Made by a program: the position numbers and the translations under genes. The notes beneath the pieces were generated by a model that saw only the letters and a list, made by a program, of their open reading frames with translations, searched no databases and was not told the origin of the DNA. Positions 47,024 through 58,251 of a stretch of DNA of 64,000 bases are shown piece by piece (the first letter of the stretch is position 1; every line of letters begins with the position of its first letter). The DNA lies in NCBI GenBank assembly GCA_033065855.1, contig JAVXUO010002974.1, forward strand, positions 372,001 to 436,000. Direction: 5' to 3'. This DNA is from Escallonia rubra. Taxonomy: Eukaryota; Streptophyta; Magnoliopsida; Escalloniales; Escalloniaceae.

Positions 47024-48860
47024 ACCAAAGTCGTCTCTAACGCGTTTTGAAGATGTGGAAGAGGAGTCAGAATATGATTCAGAACTGGGGTCAGAGAAGC
47101 CGGATATTGAGTCTGCAGGAAGCCGGTTGATTGGAGTGGGAGCATGTTCAGCTTCAATGTCATCCTCGGGAAAAGCTTCATCATAGGTAGGCGCATAAAA
47201 CCGTTTAGTAAAGTGTTGAGCATGAGTGATTTATAGGTGTTGTTCTTCATGTTTGCAGTCCATGATTAGGTTAGAGACAATTTGTGCAATGTCAGGATCC
47301 ATTGTGGAGGAATCATTTTCGTAACTAAGAAATGGGTCTAGACGGAGCCAGAGTGAGGTACCACGGTTTGTTAAAGGTAAAGGCCTTAGAGGAAGGTCAT
47401 GTGCTTGGGGTACAGAAGTTGCATGTTGGTGAGCTTGGATGGTAGATGCCATGAGTTTAGGGCCTGAGTTCTCTATGGGAGGGTGAGGAGTAGGGTCATA
47501 TTCCATGGGTTCTTTTCATGGGCGGTGTGAAGAGGGAGGGGAGGAAGATGATGTGTGCAGTGGCAGGGGAGGAGGAGGCGGTGTAGGGTTGGCAGTGGAA
47601 GCGAGCAGGTAAGTGGAAGAAGAGGAGGGATCTAGGGACGGGTCAGCCAAGCGGGAGGGAAAAGAAGCAGGAAGGCCAACAACGTGGACAAGTTTTTGGA
47701 AAAGTGAAGAGTGGGAGGAGGCCCACTCTTGTCCAAACGTGGAGAGCAAGGTGTAGAGGTCAGGTTCTAAGGGAATGACTTGGGCAGGAGGAGATGAAGC
47801 AGTGGGGAGTAGCGGCCAAGGTAGGTGGGGAGAGTGGAGGACCACTTGATCCAAGGCAGACACCTTCCAAGGCTGGGGCGTGAGCAATGAGGAAGGCATG
47901 ATATCACAACCAAAGCTGTTATTTTCAGAACCTGGAGTTGGGGCTTCAAAGTTGCTGATGAAGGTCGCAGGACTTGGTTCATCAACAATATCCACCATAA
48001 GGTCATCTTCATCAAGAGCACCATCTGAGGCAGAATGAAAACTATCATGTCCAGGTGAAATAGGTGAGGATGGAGGTGAAAAGGATGAGTAGACGTAGTG
48101 CAGCTCAGGACCAAAGGGCGTTTCGAGTGATTCCAGTTGTGAGGTTCTGTTGAAGTCTGTGTTTGGTAAGATACGCTGCAGATCTCCGTAAAGCAGTTGA
48201 TTGGGTTCGTACATGACTGGATGAGGGAACACTTGAAGCATTCGGTTACGGAGAAGGTCGTAGTCGCGACGTATAATGGAGTCCCCTTTTGGGCATGTGG
48301 ATATCGTGTGTCCAATACAACCACATTTGTAGCATATACGAAAGATTCGCTCATACGCACATGGAAGCCAAAGACTGGTGTGATCAAGAAGAGATAAAAA
48401 AACTCCTGCAAGTAAAGGTTTCTGCACTTCAACTCTGACTTGTAATTTAAAGTAGTCACGAAATTTTTGGCGGAGTGGTGACCAATCTATGCGAAGGACC
48501 TCACCAAGCAAGCTTCCAATTTGCTGAGCCAAGGGAAGAGAGTAGTAGTCACTCGGAATATGTGTAACACGAACCCATAAGTCAGCTGTGGGAAAAGAGA
48601 TAGTACTATAAACAACGTGAGGCGTCCATGGACGGAGTAACAGAAGAGCGCCTTGTATACTCCACGGTCCATTTGAGTAAACTAGGTGAGCTTCATACGC
48701 AAAGTCAAAATGGAAAAGAAAGATTTTCGGTAGTTTTTCTACGCGAATTCGGCCAAAGAGATTCCAGTTCAAGTTGATGATCTGTTGCATCTGTTGCTCA
48801 CTAAAGTTCTTGACATCACAAACGTATCCGATGAGAATACGCGAGGCTTCATGTTTTGCT

Positions 48861-49020
48861 TCAGTGTTATAAAAAGCGCGCCTAGGCGCAAGGCGCGCCC
48901 AGGCTCCCACTCAGCGCCTCGCCTAAGCCTAGGCGCAGCGCGTTCAAGAAGGCGCGCGCCCAGTGAGCCTAGGCGCCAGGCGCGAAGCGGTGGTGGAGGC
49001 GCACAGCCAGGCGCACATCT
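48861..49020. repeat. hAT left end: inverted repeat and GC-rich subterminal motif array
   Basis: After the inverted repeat there are many copies of aggcgc/gcgcct and ctaggcgc in both orientations within about 150 bp. Such arrays are the binding sites of hAT transposases in known systems such as Ac. The array is mirrored at the right end (52,560-52,654). Confidence 0.75.
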
Positions 49021-49489
49021 TGTAGCCGTTGGATTGGACTTCGTGGCTTCACCATGGCCGTCGATTTCTCTTTAACATAAAACCCCCAAATCTGCTTATT
49101 CACGAATCGTAATTCCAGACCAAAGCTCTCTCACAGTCAACACATTCTCCCGTCGCCGATCGTCGCAGAACCCGTCGTCGGTCGTCGCAGAACCCGTCGC
49201 CGGTCGTCGCGTCGCATAACCTGTCAACTCCGGCCGGTCGGCCGTCAGTTGCTCCAGTCGCCAGCGCTGCTTCAGAGGTCAACGGTCAGCCACCGCCATT
49301 GCTGGTCCAGTCGCAGCTGCTCTGCTGGTCCTCCTCTCCATTGCTGGTCTCTCTCGAGTCTCGGGTGAGCTTTTGCTCCATGTTCACATCCTGAATTTGT
49401 TATGTCTTGTGCCCTGTTCCTTTTCCCCTTCAAGTGTTGGAGTGTTGGCTGTTGTTGGCTGAAAATTGAGCAAATTGTTGGCTGTTGAA

Positions 49490-49670
49490 ATGAGATTGTT
49501 GAACATGTTTATGTATATGAAATGAGATTGAAATGAGATTGCTCAGATTGCTGAACATGTTTATGTATATGAAATGAGATTGCTGAGATTGCTGAACATG
49601 TTTATGTATATGAAATGAGATTGCTGAAAATGAGATTGCATGAAATGAGATTGCTGATTTAGTGTTATGA
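49490..49670. repeat. Tandem repeat in the hAT 5' leader
   Basis: Three to four degenerate copies of a roughly 40-60-bp unit containing gaacatgtttatgtatatg and aaatgagattg, upstream of the transposase start codon. Probably within the transposase 5' UTR or its intron. Confidence 0.8.
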
Positions 49671-49710
49671 TATCATATAATTCAATTGTAGGAATATAGT
49701 AGGAATATAC

Positions 49711-52364
49711 ATGTCGACGACGCCTAGTACGGATACAAAGGACCCAGCTTGGAAATATGGACGTACCTCTAATCCAAGCGACAAAAATGCAGTCACTTGT
49801 AATTTTTGTAATAAAATTACTAAGGGCGGTATTTATCGACATAAGCAACATCTTGCTGGAGGTTATAGGAATGCTTCAACGTGCCGAGAGTGTCCAGAAC
49901 ATGTTAAAGATGAGATGAAAGAAGTGCTAAAGTCTATCAAAGAAAAGAAAGAACTAGCTAAGTGCATCCCTGGTTTTGATAATGTTTTCAATGATGAAGA
50001 AGAGGACAAGGACGAGGACGACGATGTAGTTGAGATATCGAGAAAAAAAGGAGTTTCATCGACCGGGAGTTCCTGTCAATCTTCTCGTAAGAATCCTAAG
50101 GCTAAGGGTCCAATGGACGTGTACTTCACCCCGGATCCAGAAGAGGTAGTGAGAAAGAGAAAGATGAAGCAATCCACGGTGTTTGAAAATGAAGAAGCAA
50201 AAAAGGAGATGAGAAATCGGGCTTGTAGTGCAATAGCAAGATTTTTTTATGATGTGGGGATTGCATTCAATGCCGTGAACTCTGACAGCTTTTCAGCTAT
50301 GGTTGAAGCTATTGGGCAGTATGGTCCGGGTTTGAAGCCACCAAGTTATCATGAGATTAGGGTTACCTTACTACAGAAAGAAGTGGATAATACACGTAAA
50401 CTGATGAAGGATCATGAAGAAGAATGGGAGAAAACCGGTTGTTCGATTATGTGTGATGGTTGGAAGGACAAGAGAGAAAGGACTTTGATTAATTTTTTAG
50501 CGAATAGTCCTAGAGGAAGTTTGTTTCTTGAGTCTGTTGATGCTTCCGAACATTCGAAGACCGGAGACTTGATGTATGATTTGATTAAGAAGACTATCGA
50601 GAAGGTCGGGCCGAAGAATGTGGTTCAAGTTGTCACTGACAGTGCCTCAAACAACGTAAAGGCAGGTTAGTACATTTTTACATATAGTATTGCTCAAGTA
50701 ACTTAAGTTTTAATAAATGTACAATATTATTAGGTAATAGATAGTCGGACATTTAGTTTATTAATTTAGTTTTTGCGACTTTATCTGATAGGCGAGTTGT
50801 TGGAGCGTGATTATCCACATTTATTTTGGACACCATGTGATGTGCCTAGCATTAACTTGACCTTAGAGGACATATTTAAGTTACCTAAGATGAAGTCAAC
50901 ATTTCAAAAGGCTCTTGTTTTGAACGGTTACATATATAATCGCTCGGGTGTTGTAAACTTGTTAAGGAAATTTGCAAGAAGAGAGTTGCTTAGGCCTGGC
51001 AAAACGAGATTTGCAACTGCCACTATCACTTTGTCAAGGATTCATGAAGAGCAAAATAACTTGAAAAAAATGTTTACATCGGAAGAGTGGGCCAATAGCA
51101 AATGGTCAAAAGAACTACAAGGCAAAAGAGTGGCAAAAATAGTATTAATGCCTTCGTTTTGGAATAATGTTGTATATACTTTAAAGGTAGCATGCCCTCT
51201 TATTCCGGTACTTAGATTGGTTGATGGTGAGAAAAAACCTCCAATGGGATACATTTACAAGGCAATGGATAAAGCTAAAGATGCTATTGCAAATGCTTTC
51301 CAAGGGAACGAGTTGAAGTACAAGGAGGTTTATGAGATCATTGACAGTAGATGGACTCTTTAACTCCATTGTCCTTTGCATACAACTGATTATTTCTTGA
51401 ATCCAGAGTACTATTAGTCTACCCCAGACATTGAGAGTGATGAAACAGTTATGACGGGTTTGTATGATTGCATTCAAAGGTTGAACCCTGATATGGCAGT
51501 ACAAGATGCAATTGACACTGAATTGAGTAAGTATAAGAGAGCGGAGGGTCTATTTGGGAATTCCATGTCAAAGAGGATGAGAGATAGAAAAGCGCCAGGT
51601 ACTAATTTTTGTTTTTGTTTTATAGTGCTCATTCTAACGTATAAATTAATGAATAGTTACTTCACTTATTAGTTTTGCAATTTTCATTTATTGAACAGCG
51701 GAATGGTGGGCTTCGTACGGATCATCAACGCCTCACTTGCAAAAGTTTGCAATAAAGGTTTTGAGTCTCACTTGTAGTGCTTCTGGCTGTGAACATAACT
51801 GGAGCATTTTTTAGCATGTGAGTCCAACAAGTTATAATCTATTAGTAAAGTTTTATGCTAAAATTCGTATTTATTTCATACTCAATGACTAGTAATCAAT
51901 TTGTGTATTGTACTTTACAGCTTCATAGCAAAAAAAGGAATAGGCTTGAACAAAGTCGCTTGAATGATTTGGTGTTTGTGAAATACAATAGAGCGTTAAA
52001 GCGACGATACAATTCACGTGACACAATTAATCCTACTTTATTAGATAATATCGATGAACGCAATGAATAGTTACTTCGGACGCCGGATAAAGATGCAGAC
52101 GAAGACGATGACGTGTTTCAAAGTGACGCTTTAGGTGGCATGGAGCCGAACTACCATTTGAGGTCAACAGCAAGAAGTGTAAGGTCGTCATCAGATATGG
52201 CTGCCACATCAAGTAGATCTACTCTTTCAGTTCACGTGGTCGATGAAGAAGACGAAGTCGAGGAGGAATCTCTACCGGACTTGGAGCCTATGATTCCATT
52301 TGAAGAAAATGTTGTTGCCTTGGCCCTTAGCGATGATGAGGATGTTGGTGTTATGTTCACTTAG
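49711..52364 (+). pseudogene. hAT transposase (BED, DUF659, hAT dimerisation), interrupted
   Basis: Exon 1 (49,711-50,665): a BED zinc finger (CNFCNKITKGGIYRHKQHLA, residues about 30-50), an acidic linker, then DUF659 with SIMCDGWKDKRERTLINF and VTDSASNNVKA. Exon 2 from 50,792 (GELLERDYPHLFWTPCDVPS) to 51,598. Exon 3 from 51,699 to about 51,819, with the dimerisation signature SASGCEHNWS. A further exon lies after about 51,920, and an acidic C-terminus ends at 52,364. In-frame stops at 51,361, 51,415, 51,812 and 52,068, and a cysteine-histidine motif change (CDVPS for the usual CAAHC), show it is inactive. The plus strand is antisense to the host LINE. Confidence 0.88.
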
Positions 52365-53082
52365 TGTTTGGTGATTTGTTATTTTTAGTGGATTTAAGAC
52401 TTATCTTATGTTGGAAACTTGTTAGATTATGATGCGAATGCGATGGTATTTGAATCTTTTTTTAGTGTTTGAAAGTTTGTTAATTGTCATGTTTTTTTTT
52501 TACATAATTTATTGTGTTTGTGTATTATTAATTTTATTAATTTTTATTTATTTTAATATTGCGCCTCACTTCGAAAAGGCGCGCGCCTGCGCCTTGCGCC
52601 TAGGCTTTAGGGACTTTTTGCGCCTTAGGTGCGCCTGCGCCTTTAATAACACTGATTGCTTGCATGACTGAGGCTTCATCTACTTGTAACAGAGGACCAG
52701 TCCGGGTAGTTGTTCCATTAGGCAAGTTGGGAGGTATGTGAGGTTCAGGAGGTTGATGAGGCGTGGGTGGGGAAGGATGGAGAGGTGGAGGAGAAGGTCC
52801 ACAAGAGTCAGAGGGAGAAGACATCGTAAGTACAGGATTGTTGAGAAAGCTAAGTGGAAGACTTTAATTCATTGAGTATCTTACACCAATGTGAAGAAGA
52901 GACATTGAATGTCACCGCGTGGATTCAATGGATGGGGATTGTTGATGTGAGGGTGAAGGAGGATAGTTGATGGAGTGTAAGGCTATTTGGGGAGCAGGTG
53001 GCTTGTTGTCAGAAAGGGAATGAATGGAAAGAGAAAGGAAAAGAGAAGAACTTGGGTCAAACGAACCCCGAGCCGATTTATA

Positions 53083-53098
53083 TCTATACCATATCGTT
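53083..53098. repeat. Target-site duplication of the LINE (5' side)
   Basis: Exact copy of the 16-base sequence at 42,824-42,839. It marks the 5' end of the LINE, which is therefore not noticeably 5'-truncated. Confidence 0.9.
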
Positions 53099-53209
53099 GT
53101 ACATGATAGTTAACGAATACTAAATTTGTATTTATGTATGTCAAATAATAGTTAAAAATAAATAATAATAATGATTATGTTACTTTCATAATTTTCTACC
53201 ACTTTAATA

Positions 53210-53550
53210 TTCCCTCCATAACACATAATTTGATCAACTTTTCATTTTGGACCGTCCTAAAAAAAATATTTATTTTAAATTAAGAAATATTATGTACGTA
53301 CTTTTATTCTATTTCTTTGCACATTTTAATATTCACCAACTCATTTTTTCTCTTCTAACCTACTTTCTTACATTTTTTTTATTCATTTCTCTTTTCACAT
53401 TTAATGCTCCACTGATTCATTTTCTTTCTCATGACCCACTTTCTTCCCCTCCTCTCTTTAAGTGATAAAATGAGAAACACACAATATATTACATAAATTC
53501 CTTAACCTGCATGTAAAAAAAAATTGATCAAATTATTGGGACAGAGAGAG
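53210..53550. mobile_element. Stowaway-type MITE
   Basis: A 341-bp element with ends TTCCCTCCATAACACATAAT and ...GGGACAGAGAGAG, flanked by TA on both sides (53,208-53,209 and 53,551-53,552). Its internal A/T-rich pattern resembles that of the Stowaway at 22,337. Non-coding. Confidence 0.8.
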
Positions 53551-53559
53551 TATATAATA

Positions 53560-53578
53560 TAATAATAATAATAATAAC
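53560..53578. repeat. (ATA)n microsatellite
   Basis: Short trinucleotide run of aataataataata next to the right end of the Stowaway MITE. Confidence 0.8.
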
Positions 53579-53756
53579 TCACGTGTTGAGGTTTATATTA
53601 ATACTCGTCATTAAGAGTATAAAAAGTTATAAATATAAGAGAAAAATAAAATATGAGAGGATACTTAGATATGTATATATATACATGTATAAAAATATAC
53701 AACACATATATACATGTGACTTACAATGAAATAAAAGAGAGGGAGAGATTAAGAGT

Positions 53757-54815
53757 GTATTTGAAATTCATTTCAGTTTTCAGTTCTTGTTTTAAAAAAA
53801 AATTACCAAAACCTATTTGAGTTTTATTTTTTTACAAAATTGATGAGTTGTTTGATACGGTTTTGCAAAATTAGTTTTTCCTTTTTTTATTCTATTTTTC
53901 TATTTTTTCTCTTCTCTTTCATTTTTCAATACTTGAAAGTTTCTTCTGAGCTCAAATGTTCAATAATTAGAAGCGCCCCCATCACGACCAATACATATCC
54001 TTTGCCATCGTCCAAAGTAACACACTAGCTTGCGAATTAGGGCTTTATTGGTTTGATTGGGGTTTGATTTGGTGAAAGTTTGATTGGTTTGAAATTTACC
54101 TGTGGAAATCGAAGATACTAATTAAGGCTAATTGATGGATGAAATCTTTTGGTGGTGTTTTGTTATAGGGACAATGGTGGTCAATATGATGGTGATTTGT
54201 ACTTAGATGAGTGGTGTTTGTCGTGGTGGTGACCGATGTTGAGAGTTTATTGTTCGGCAGTTTTGATCAGTGGTGGCGATTGGGTTGTGGTTGGCAGCGG
54301 CTATGGTGGTTGGCCGTGTTCGTGGGTGTTTGTCACTAGTGGTGGTGGCGACAGTCAGTGACTATGGTGGTTGGCGGTGTTGACATTTTTGGTGTTCGGG
54401 TGTGTTCATCAATGGTGGTGGTAGATCGGAGGTCAGTGGTTATGGTGGTTGGCAGTGTTTATAGTTTGATTTCGCGGGTGTTGGTCAGTGGTGGTGCTAG
54501 TGGTGGCGGTCAATGGGTATGATGGTCGGCAATATTCGTGAATAGGCGTACTTGAGTGATAGGTGTTGATGATGAAAATTGAAAGGAAGAAATGACATAA
54601 AATGCTTCCATCAAATGTTGAAAGAAGGTTCTCGAAATAAAAAACAAAACTGAAAGCTCCAAAATAGAATTTTCAAAAACAGCCCAATATTGAAAACTGG
54701 TTTATGAAACTGAAAGAAAAAAAGACTAAAGATGTTTGTCAAACGATAATATTTTTTCTAGTTTTTAAAACTGGACAAAAAGCTAAAAACAAAGATTGTT
54801 TAAATGCTATCTAAG
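53757..54815. mobile_element. Non-autonomous transposon with GGT-rich minisatellite core
   Basis: Same family as 2,668-3,655. The left arm aligns over more than 200 bp (tgatgagttg, a pyrimidine-rich stretch, tcaatacttgaaag, agcgcccccatcacgac), then comes a core of gtggtggttggcagtg-like units (about 54,180-54,520) and an A/T-rich right arm with aaaacagcc and actggtttatg. End sequences gtgtatttgaaat and, inverted, gatagcatttaaac are weakly similar. No coding capacity. Confidence 0.6.
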
Positions 54816-55480
54816 TTTGTTAAATTGTGAAAACAAAACTATTAGACTTATCTAAGACATAGGAAAGTTTCAATATTTGGATGTGAGGTATGAATTCAAA
54901 ATTAAGAAAGAGATAGATAGATGAGTGTTTTTAAGTAGGACATGTTGACGTAAAAGCGAGTAAAATGTGAATTCGTTTGATTAGTTAAATGTCAAATGAC
55001 ATAAAAATAGGCATGTCAAGTAGGAAGGAGAAATTCACATTTTTCCAACTTCAGCTTTATTATATATTATATAATTTGGATTCGACTGGCATTCTTTACT
55101 TTCCAAAGCTCTAGTTGTATTTTTCAAAATGTTTTGACAATTTTAAAATTCAACTAAACAAACTATGGGTAGTCACAAAGTAACCTCCTACCTCATAAAC
55201 TCTAACCATCAAACCCCGTGACCTCCATTCCTTCACTTCATAATTAATCAACATCTGTTTTTTTTTCTAATCACATATGCTCATTGACACTCTTACAGAA
55301 GACTTCACTAATTTATTAAAGATTAAACTACTTGAATTTTTTTCTCATAAAGAAGAGTACACAACTTGAAGCACAGACATGAAAACAAAGAACAAAACTT
55401 TTCGCGCTGCAAGGTAACAGTCAAAAACTTAATTTCTACTTCAACACATGCATTTCGCATTTCATGATGATTGCCCCCTG
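54816..55480. other. A/T-rich intergenic DNA, nothing recognised
   Basis: No open frames with recognisable motifs, no transposon ends and no RNA gene seen. Confidence 0.4.
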
Positions 55481-56400
55481 GGTGTGAGTAGGGGTTTGTG
55501 CGGTGGTAAATGGGTGGTAAAACGCGAGTTGGCTGTGGGGAGGGGTGCACGGTGGGTGGGGTAGTAGGGGTTGTGTTTTGTGTGTGTCTCGAGTCTAGGT
55601 GTTTTTTTGTGCATGTGTTGCGTGTACGGGAGGGGGTGTTTTGTGTGTGAGTGTGTGTTGTGGGTGTGGAAGAGGGTGTTTTGTGTGTCGTGTCTGGGTG
55701 GGTGTGTATGTGTGTTGTTGCGTGTGGAAGGGATATTTTGTGTGTTTCACGTCTGGGTGTATGTGTGTGTGCGCGCGCGGGCATGCGTGTGTGTCGCATC
55801 CGGGTGTTTTGTGTGTGTTTATGTATGTATGTGCGTGCATGGGTGTTGTGTGGGTCTGTGCGATGGTGGGTACGGTTGGGTTGGGAGGTTGTGTCTTGTG
55901 AGTATGAGTGTTTGCGCATGTGTGTGTGTGTGTGTCATGTATGGTGTACGTGTGTGCGTACACGTGTATGCGTGCGCGCGTGCGCGTGTGGGTGTTATGT
56001 TCATGTGTATGTGTGCTTGGGTAAGTATTGTTTAGGGGGTGTTGTTGTGGGGTGGTAGGTGCAGTGGGGTGGGTGGCTGTGATTTTGTGAGTGTGGGGGT
56101 CTGTGTTGGTCTATGGGTGTTTGTGTGTATTGTGGGTGTGGGGGGGGGGTTGTGTTCGTGTGGTGGGTGGGACATAGTTTGATTGTGCTTTCTGTGTGTG
56201 ACAAGTCTGGGTGTTTGCGTGTGCGTGGGTGTTGTGTGTGTGTGGGGGGGGGGGGTGTTGGGGTAGTGTGGTAAAGGGTAGGGGGTGGTCGCTCTGTGGT
56301 GTGGGGTGAGCCTGTCCATGGGGTGTATATATGTGTTGAGCGGTGTGTGGGTGGCTAGGTAGGTGGTAGTAGGTGCTGGGTTTGTGTGGTGGCGAGGGGA
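55480..56400. repeat. TG-rich minisatellite array
   Basis: About 0.9 kb of alternating TG with embedded longer units. A module beginning ggtgttttgtgtgt and continuing through gtctgggtg and gtgtggaagagg recurs with a variable 40-75-bp period (about 55,570-55,830), followed by more irregular tgtgtg DNA to about 56,400. It includes gcgcgcgcgg and tgcgcgcgtgcgcgtg runs of alternating purine-pyrimidine. The long Cys/Val- or His/Thr-rich open frames on both strands are artefacts of this composition. Confidence 0.85.
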
Positions 56401-57480
56401 GGAACCATCCTTCTGCTGCAAACTTATTTGGACATGGACATAATGTATGAAAACCTTTTTATTACACACTAAAACAACTACAAAATTATGGCCGCATAAA
56501 GAACAGAATGGGTGTGTATGTGCGTGTTGTGTGTGACTGTGATGGGCAGAAGGTGATTTGACATTTGGTGGTACTGGTGGGGGTTTTGACGATGGTGTTG
56601 ATGGCAGTGTTTGGACAATGCTTTAAACATGACCGTTGTTGAAAAAGAAGGAAATTTCTTAAGGTTCAATTTCAGTAAATCACAATATATAGTATGATGA
56701 TGTCCTAAGTTTTTTTTACATTTCCTTAACATGAGGGACTTTGCGTAAAACTTGCACAAACTACAGTAGGCAAAAAGTTATTTCAATGGATAGGCGTAGC
56801 AATGTGTAATTCCAGTAAAACTTCGAGAATGCTGCTTGTAATTCCAGTCAAACCTCAAGAGTGCCGATGTCACTCAAGTAACGTTGGAGAAAAGAAAATA
56901 CCCGTTTTTTTACATAACTGATGTTTTTCAAAGCTATTACTGCTACTATAAACTTTTTGTTCAAGTTAAACAAACCTTAAGTAATGTTATGAATACGTTT
57001 CAATTTATTAATTGGAAAACTTAACGGTCTACATCTATATACGACATACACTTTTGACTAAATATCACATGACTTTGCTTCATTGGTCTTGATCGTTAAA
57101 AATCATAAAATTACAGATAATAATTGATATGATTAACTACAGCAGTGTCCCTGAGATCTATGAATAATTACACGCATGTCCATTAGTTTGGAAAATGAGC
57201 ACTTATGTCTGTTGACCAAACAAAATACCAAATTATATAATTGTTTTGGACGAAATGACCATATTATCCATGACTGGAAAGGCAAATTCTTTACCATGCA
57301 ATTCCTTATATCTCCCTAATTTTTAAATTAGGGTTTCAACATCTTTTCAATTCTAATGAATGCTGGATTTATCTCCCTTAGGGTTTCAAATTAGGGTTTC
57401 AACTTTTTTTCAATTCTAAAAAATGTTGGGTTATCTCCATTCTATCTCCCTTTATGCGACTCGAAATGCTGGGTTATAAC
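56401..57480. other. Intergenic DNA with telobox-like motifs, no gene
   Basis: No gene recognised. Near 57,328-57,410 the motif attagggtttcaa (telobox AAACCCTAA on the minus strand) appears several times within a local duplication (ttagggtttcaac ... ttttcaattctaa). This could be chance or remnant promoter sequence. Confidence 0.35.
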
Positions 57481-57539
57481 TCGTCTAACCGACCAGCAAA
57501 AGCTCCGCCATAATTCACTTCACCTGTGGTGGAATTTAC

Positions 57540-58030
57540 CTCCCCCCCTCTAAACGCCACAATCAAGCATACCCACAGTCCGATGCACATAGACAACACA
57601 CACAGATTAAAGATTCACACACAAAGATGCTCGCGCGCACACATATCGACTCACACACATTCAAACAGGTCGAAGATGAATGGAGGTGGGGGTAGCGATG
57701 GGGGGTGGGCTGGGGGGAGGGAGTGAGGGGGAAGATCGTAGGGTGGGTGGGGAAAGGGAGGGGGTCAGTGAGGTAGTTTGGGGGAATGGAAGGGGACGAC
57801 GTGACATGGGTTAATGGAATGATGGGGAAGGAGGGGGAAGGCGGGGGGTAAGGGAAGGGGGGAAGGCAGCGGGGTGGGGCATGTGAAGGGAGGGGGAAGA
57901 CTGGGTGGGGTAGGGGGAGGCAGTGGGGTAGGGGAATGGAAGGGGGCGGTGGTGTGAAGGTGGGGGCGGCGACGAGGTGGTGGGAGAGTGGGGGCATCGA
58001 CGTGGTGGTAGGAGTGTGTGATGGAAGAAG
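57540..58030. repeat. CA-rich then G-rich low-complexity tract
   Basis: 57,540-57,665 is rich in cacaca. From 57,680 to 58,030 the plus strand is a dense purine tract with dozens of GGG/GGGG runs (gggaaggagggggaagg-like). The minus-strand Pro/His-rich open frames are artefacts. Confidence 0.8.
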
Positions 58031-58251
58031 AGAGGGTTAAGAGGAATAGAGATAAGGTTGATGAAAGAAAAGTCAGAGAGAATAGAAACATGAAGAGAGA
58101 GTAGAAAGGTAAAAGGGTCGGATTGCCATTTTAAAGTACGTTTTGATGACATCACACAAAATGTACACTTTTTGGACGAATATCTGACGGATGGACACAC
58201 GTGTTACATTTTTAACGTTTGTGGTCACGGTCTGTTGCTTTTTGAAACTTA

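Larger units (their letters stand above)
48861..52654 (+). mobile_element. hAT DNA transposon inserted in the LINE
   Basis: A 3,794-bp element with terminal inverted repeats CAGTGTTATAAAAAGCGC (left) and, inverted, CAGTGTTATTAAAGGCGC (right). Flanking ttgctt on both sides suggests an eroded target duplication: 48,853-48,860 reads ttttgctt and 52,655-52,662 reads attgcttg, so a clean 8-bp duplication is not seen. Both subterminal regions are packed with GGCGC/CCTAGGCGC motifs (48,875-49,015 and 52,560-52,640). It carries a degraded BED/DUF659/hAT-dimerisation transposase on the plus strand. Confidence 0.9.
47516..52824 (-). pseudogene. LINE ORF1 (DUF4283/CCHC protein), split by hAT
   Basis: The N-terminal part (52,824 to about 52,655) begins MSSPSDSCGPSPPPLHPSPP and is Pro-rich. 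The remainder (about 48,860-47,516) has a DUF4283-like domain (GYVCDVKNFSEQQMQQIINL; FHFDFAYEAHLVYSNGPWSI) and a zinc knuckle CYKCGCIGHTISTC (CX2CX4HX4C), then an acidic/Pro-rich tail. It is the RNA-binding protein of the LINE. The 3.8 kb hAT insertion interrupts it; the visible coding sequence on each side is otherwise open. Confidence 0.85.
42838..53082 (-). mobile_element. L1-type LINE with nested hAT transposon
   Basis: A near full-length plant L1 LINE in minus orientation. The 3' poly(A) is the T run at 42,838-42,854, and a 16-bp target duplication brackets the whole. ORF1 (DUF4283-like domain and CCHC knuckle) is open but cut by a hAT element (48,861-52,654). ORF2 has endonuclease, reverse transcriptase, a C-terminal zinc-finger region and an RNase H-like region, with several stops. 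Without the hAT the LINE is about 6.45 kb, and the 5' UTR is about 260 bp (52,825-53,082). It lies in the same orientation as IPMI copy 2, immediately upstream. Confidence 0.93.

Noticed and set aside
49490-49670. Possible CRISPR-like array
   Set aside because: Repeats are directly adjacent, degenerate and A/T-rich without spacers, and the genome is a plant.
48853-52662. Clean 8-bp target duplication of the hAT
   Set aside because: The flanks share only ttgctt in offset positions, so an intact 8-bp duplication cannot be claimed.
42824-53098. Idea that the LINE, hAT and Rep-like genes form a new defence or gene cluster
   Set aside because: Target duplications and interruptions show independent transposon insertions; no coordinated gene set.
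55323-56204. Long open frames rich in His/Thr (minus) or Cys/Val (plus)
   Set aside because: They are open only because TG/CA repeats lack stop codons. Several frames are open at once and none has domain-like composition.
57563-58200. Pro/His/Leu-rich minus-strand open frames
   Set aside because: Translation of a G-rich purine tract; low complexity and overlapping in two frames.
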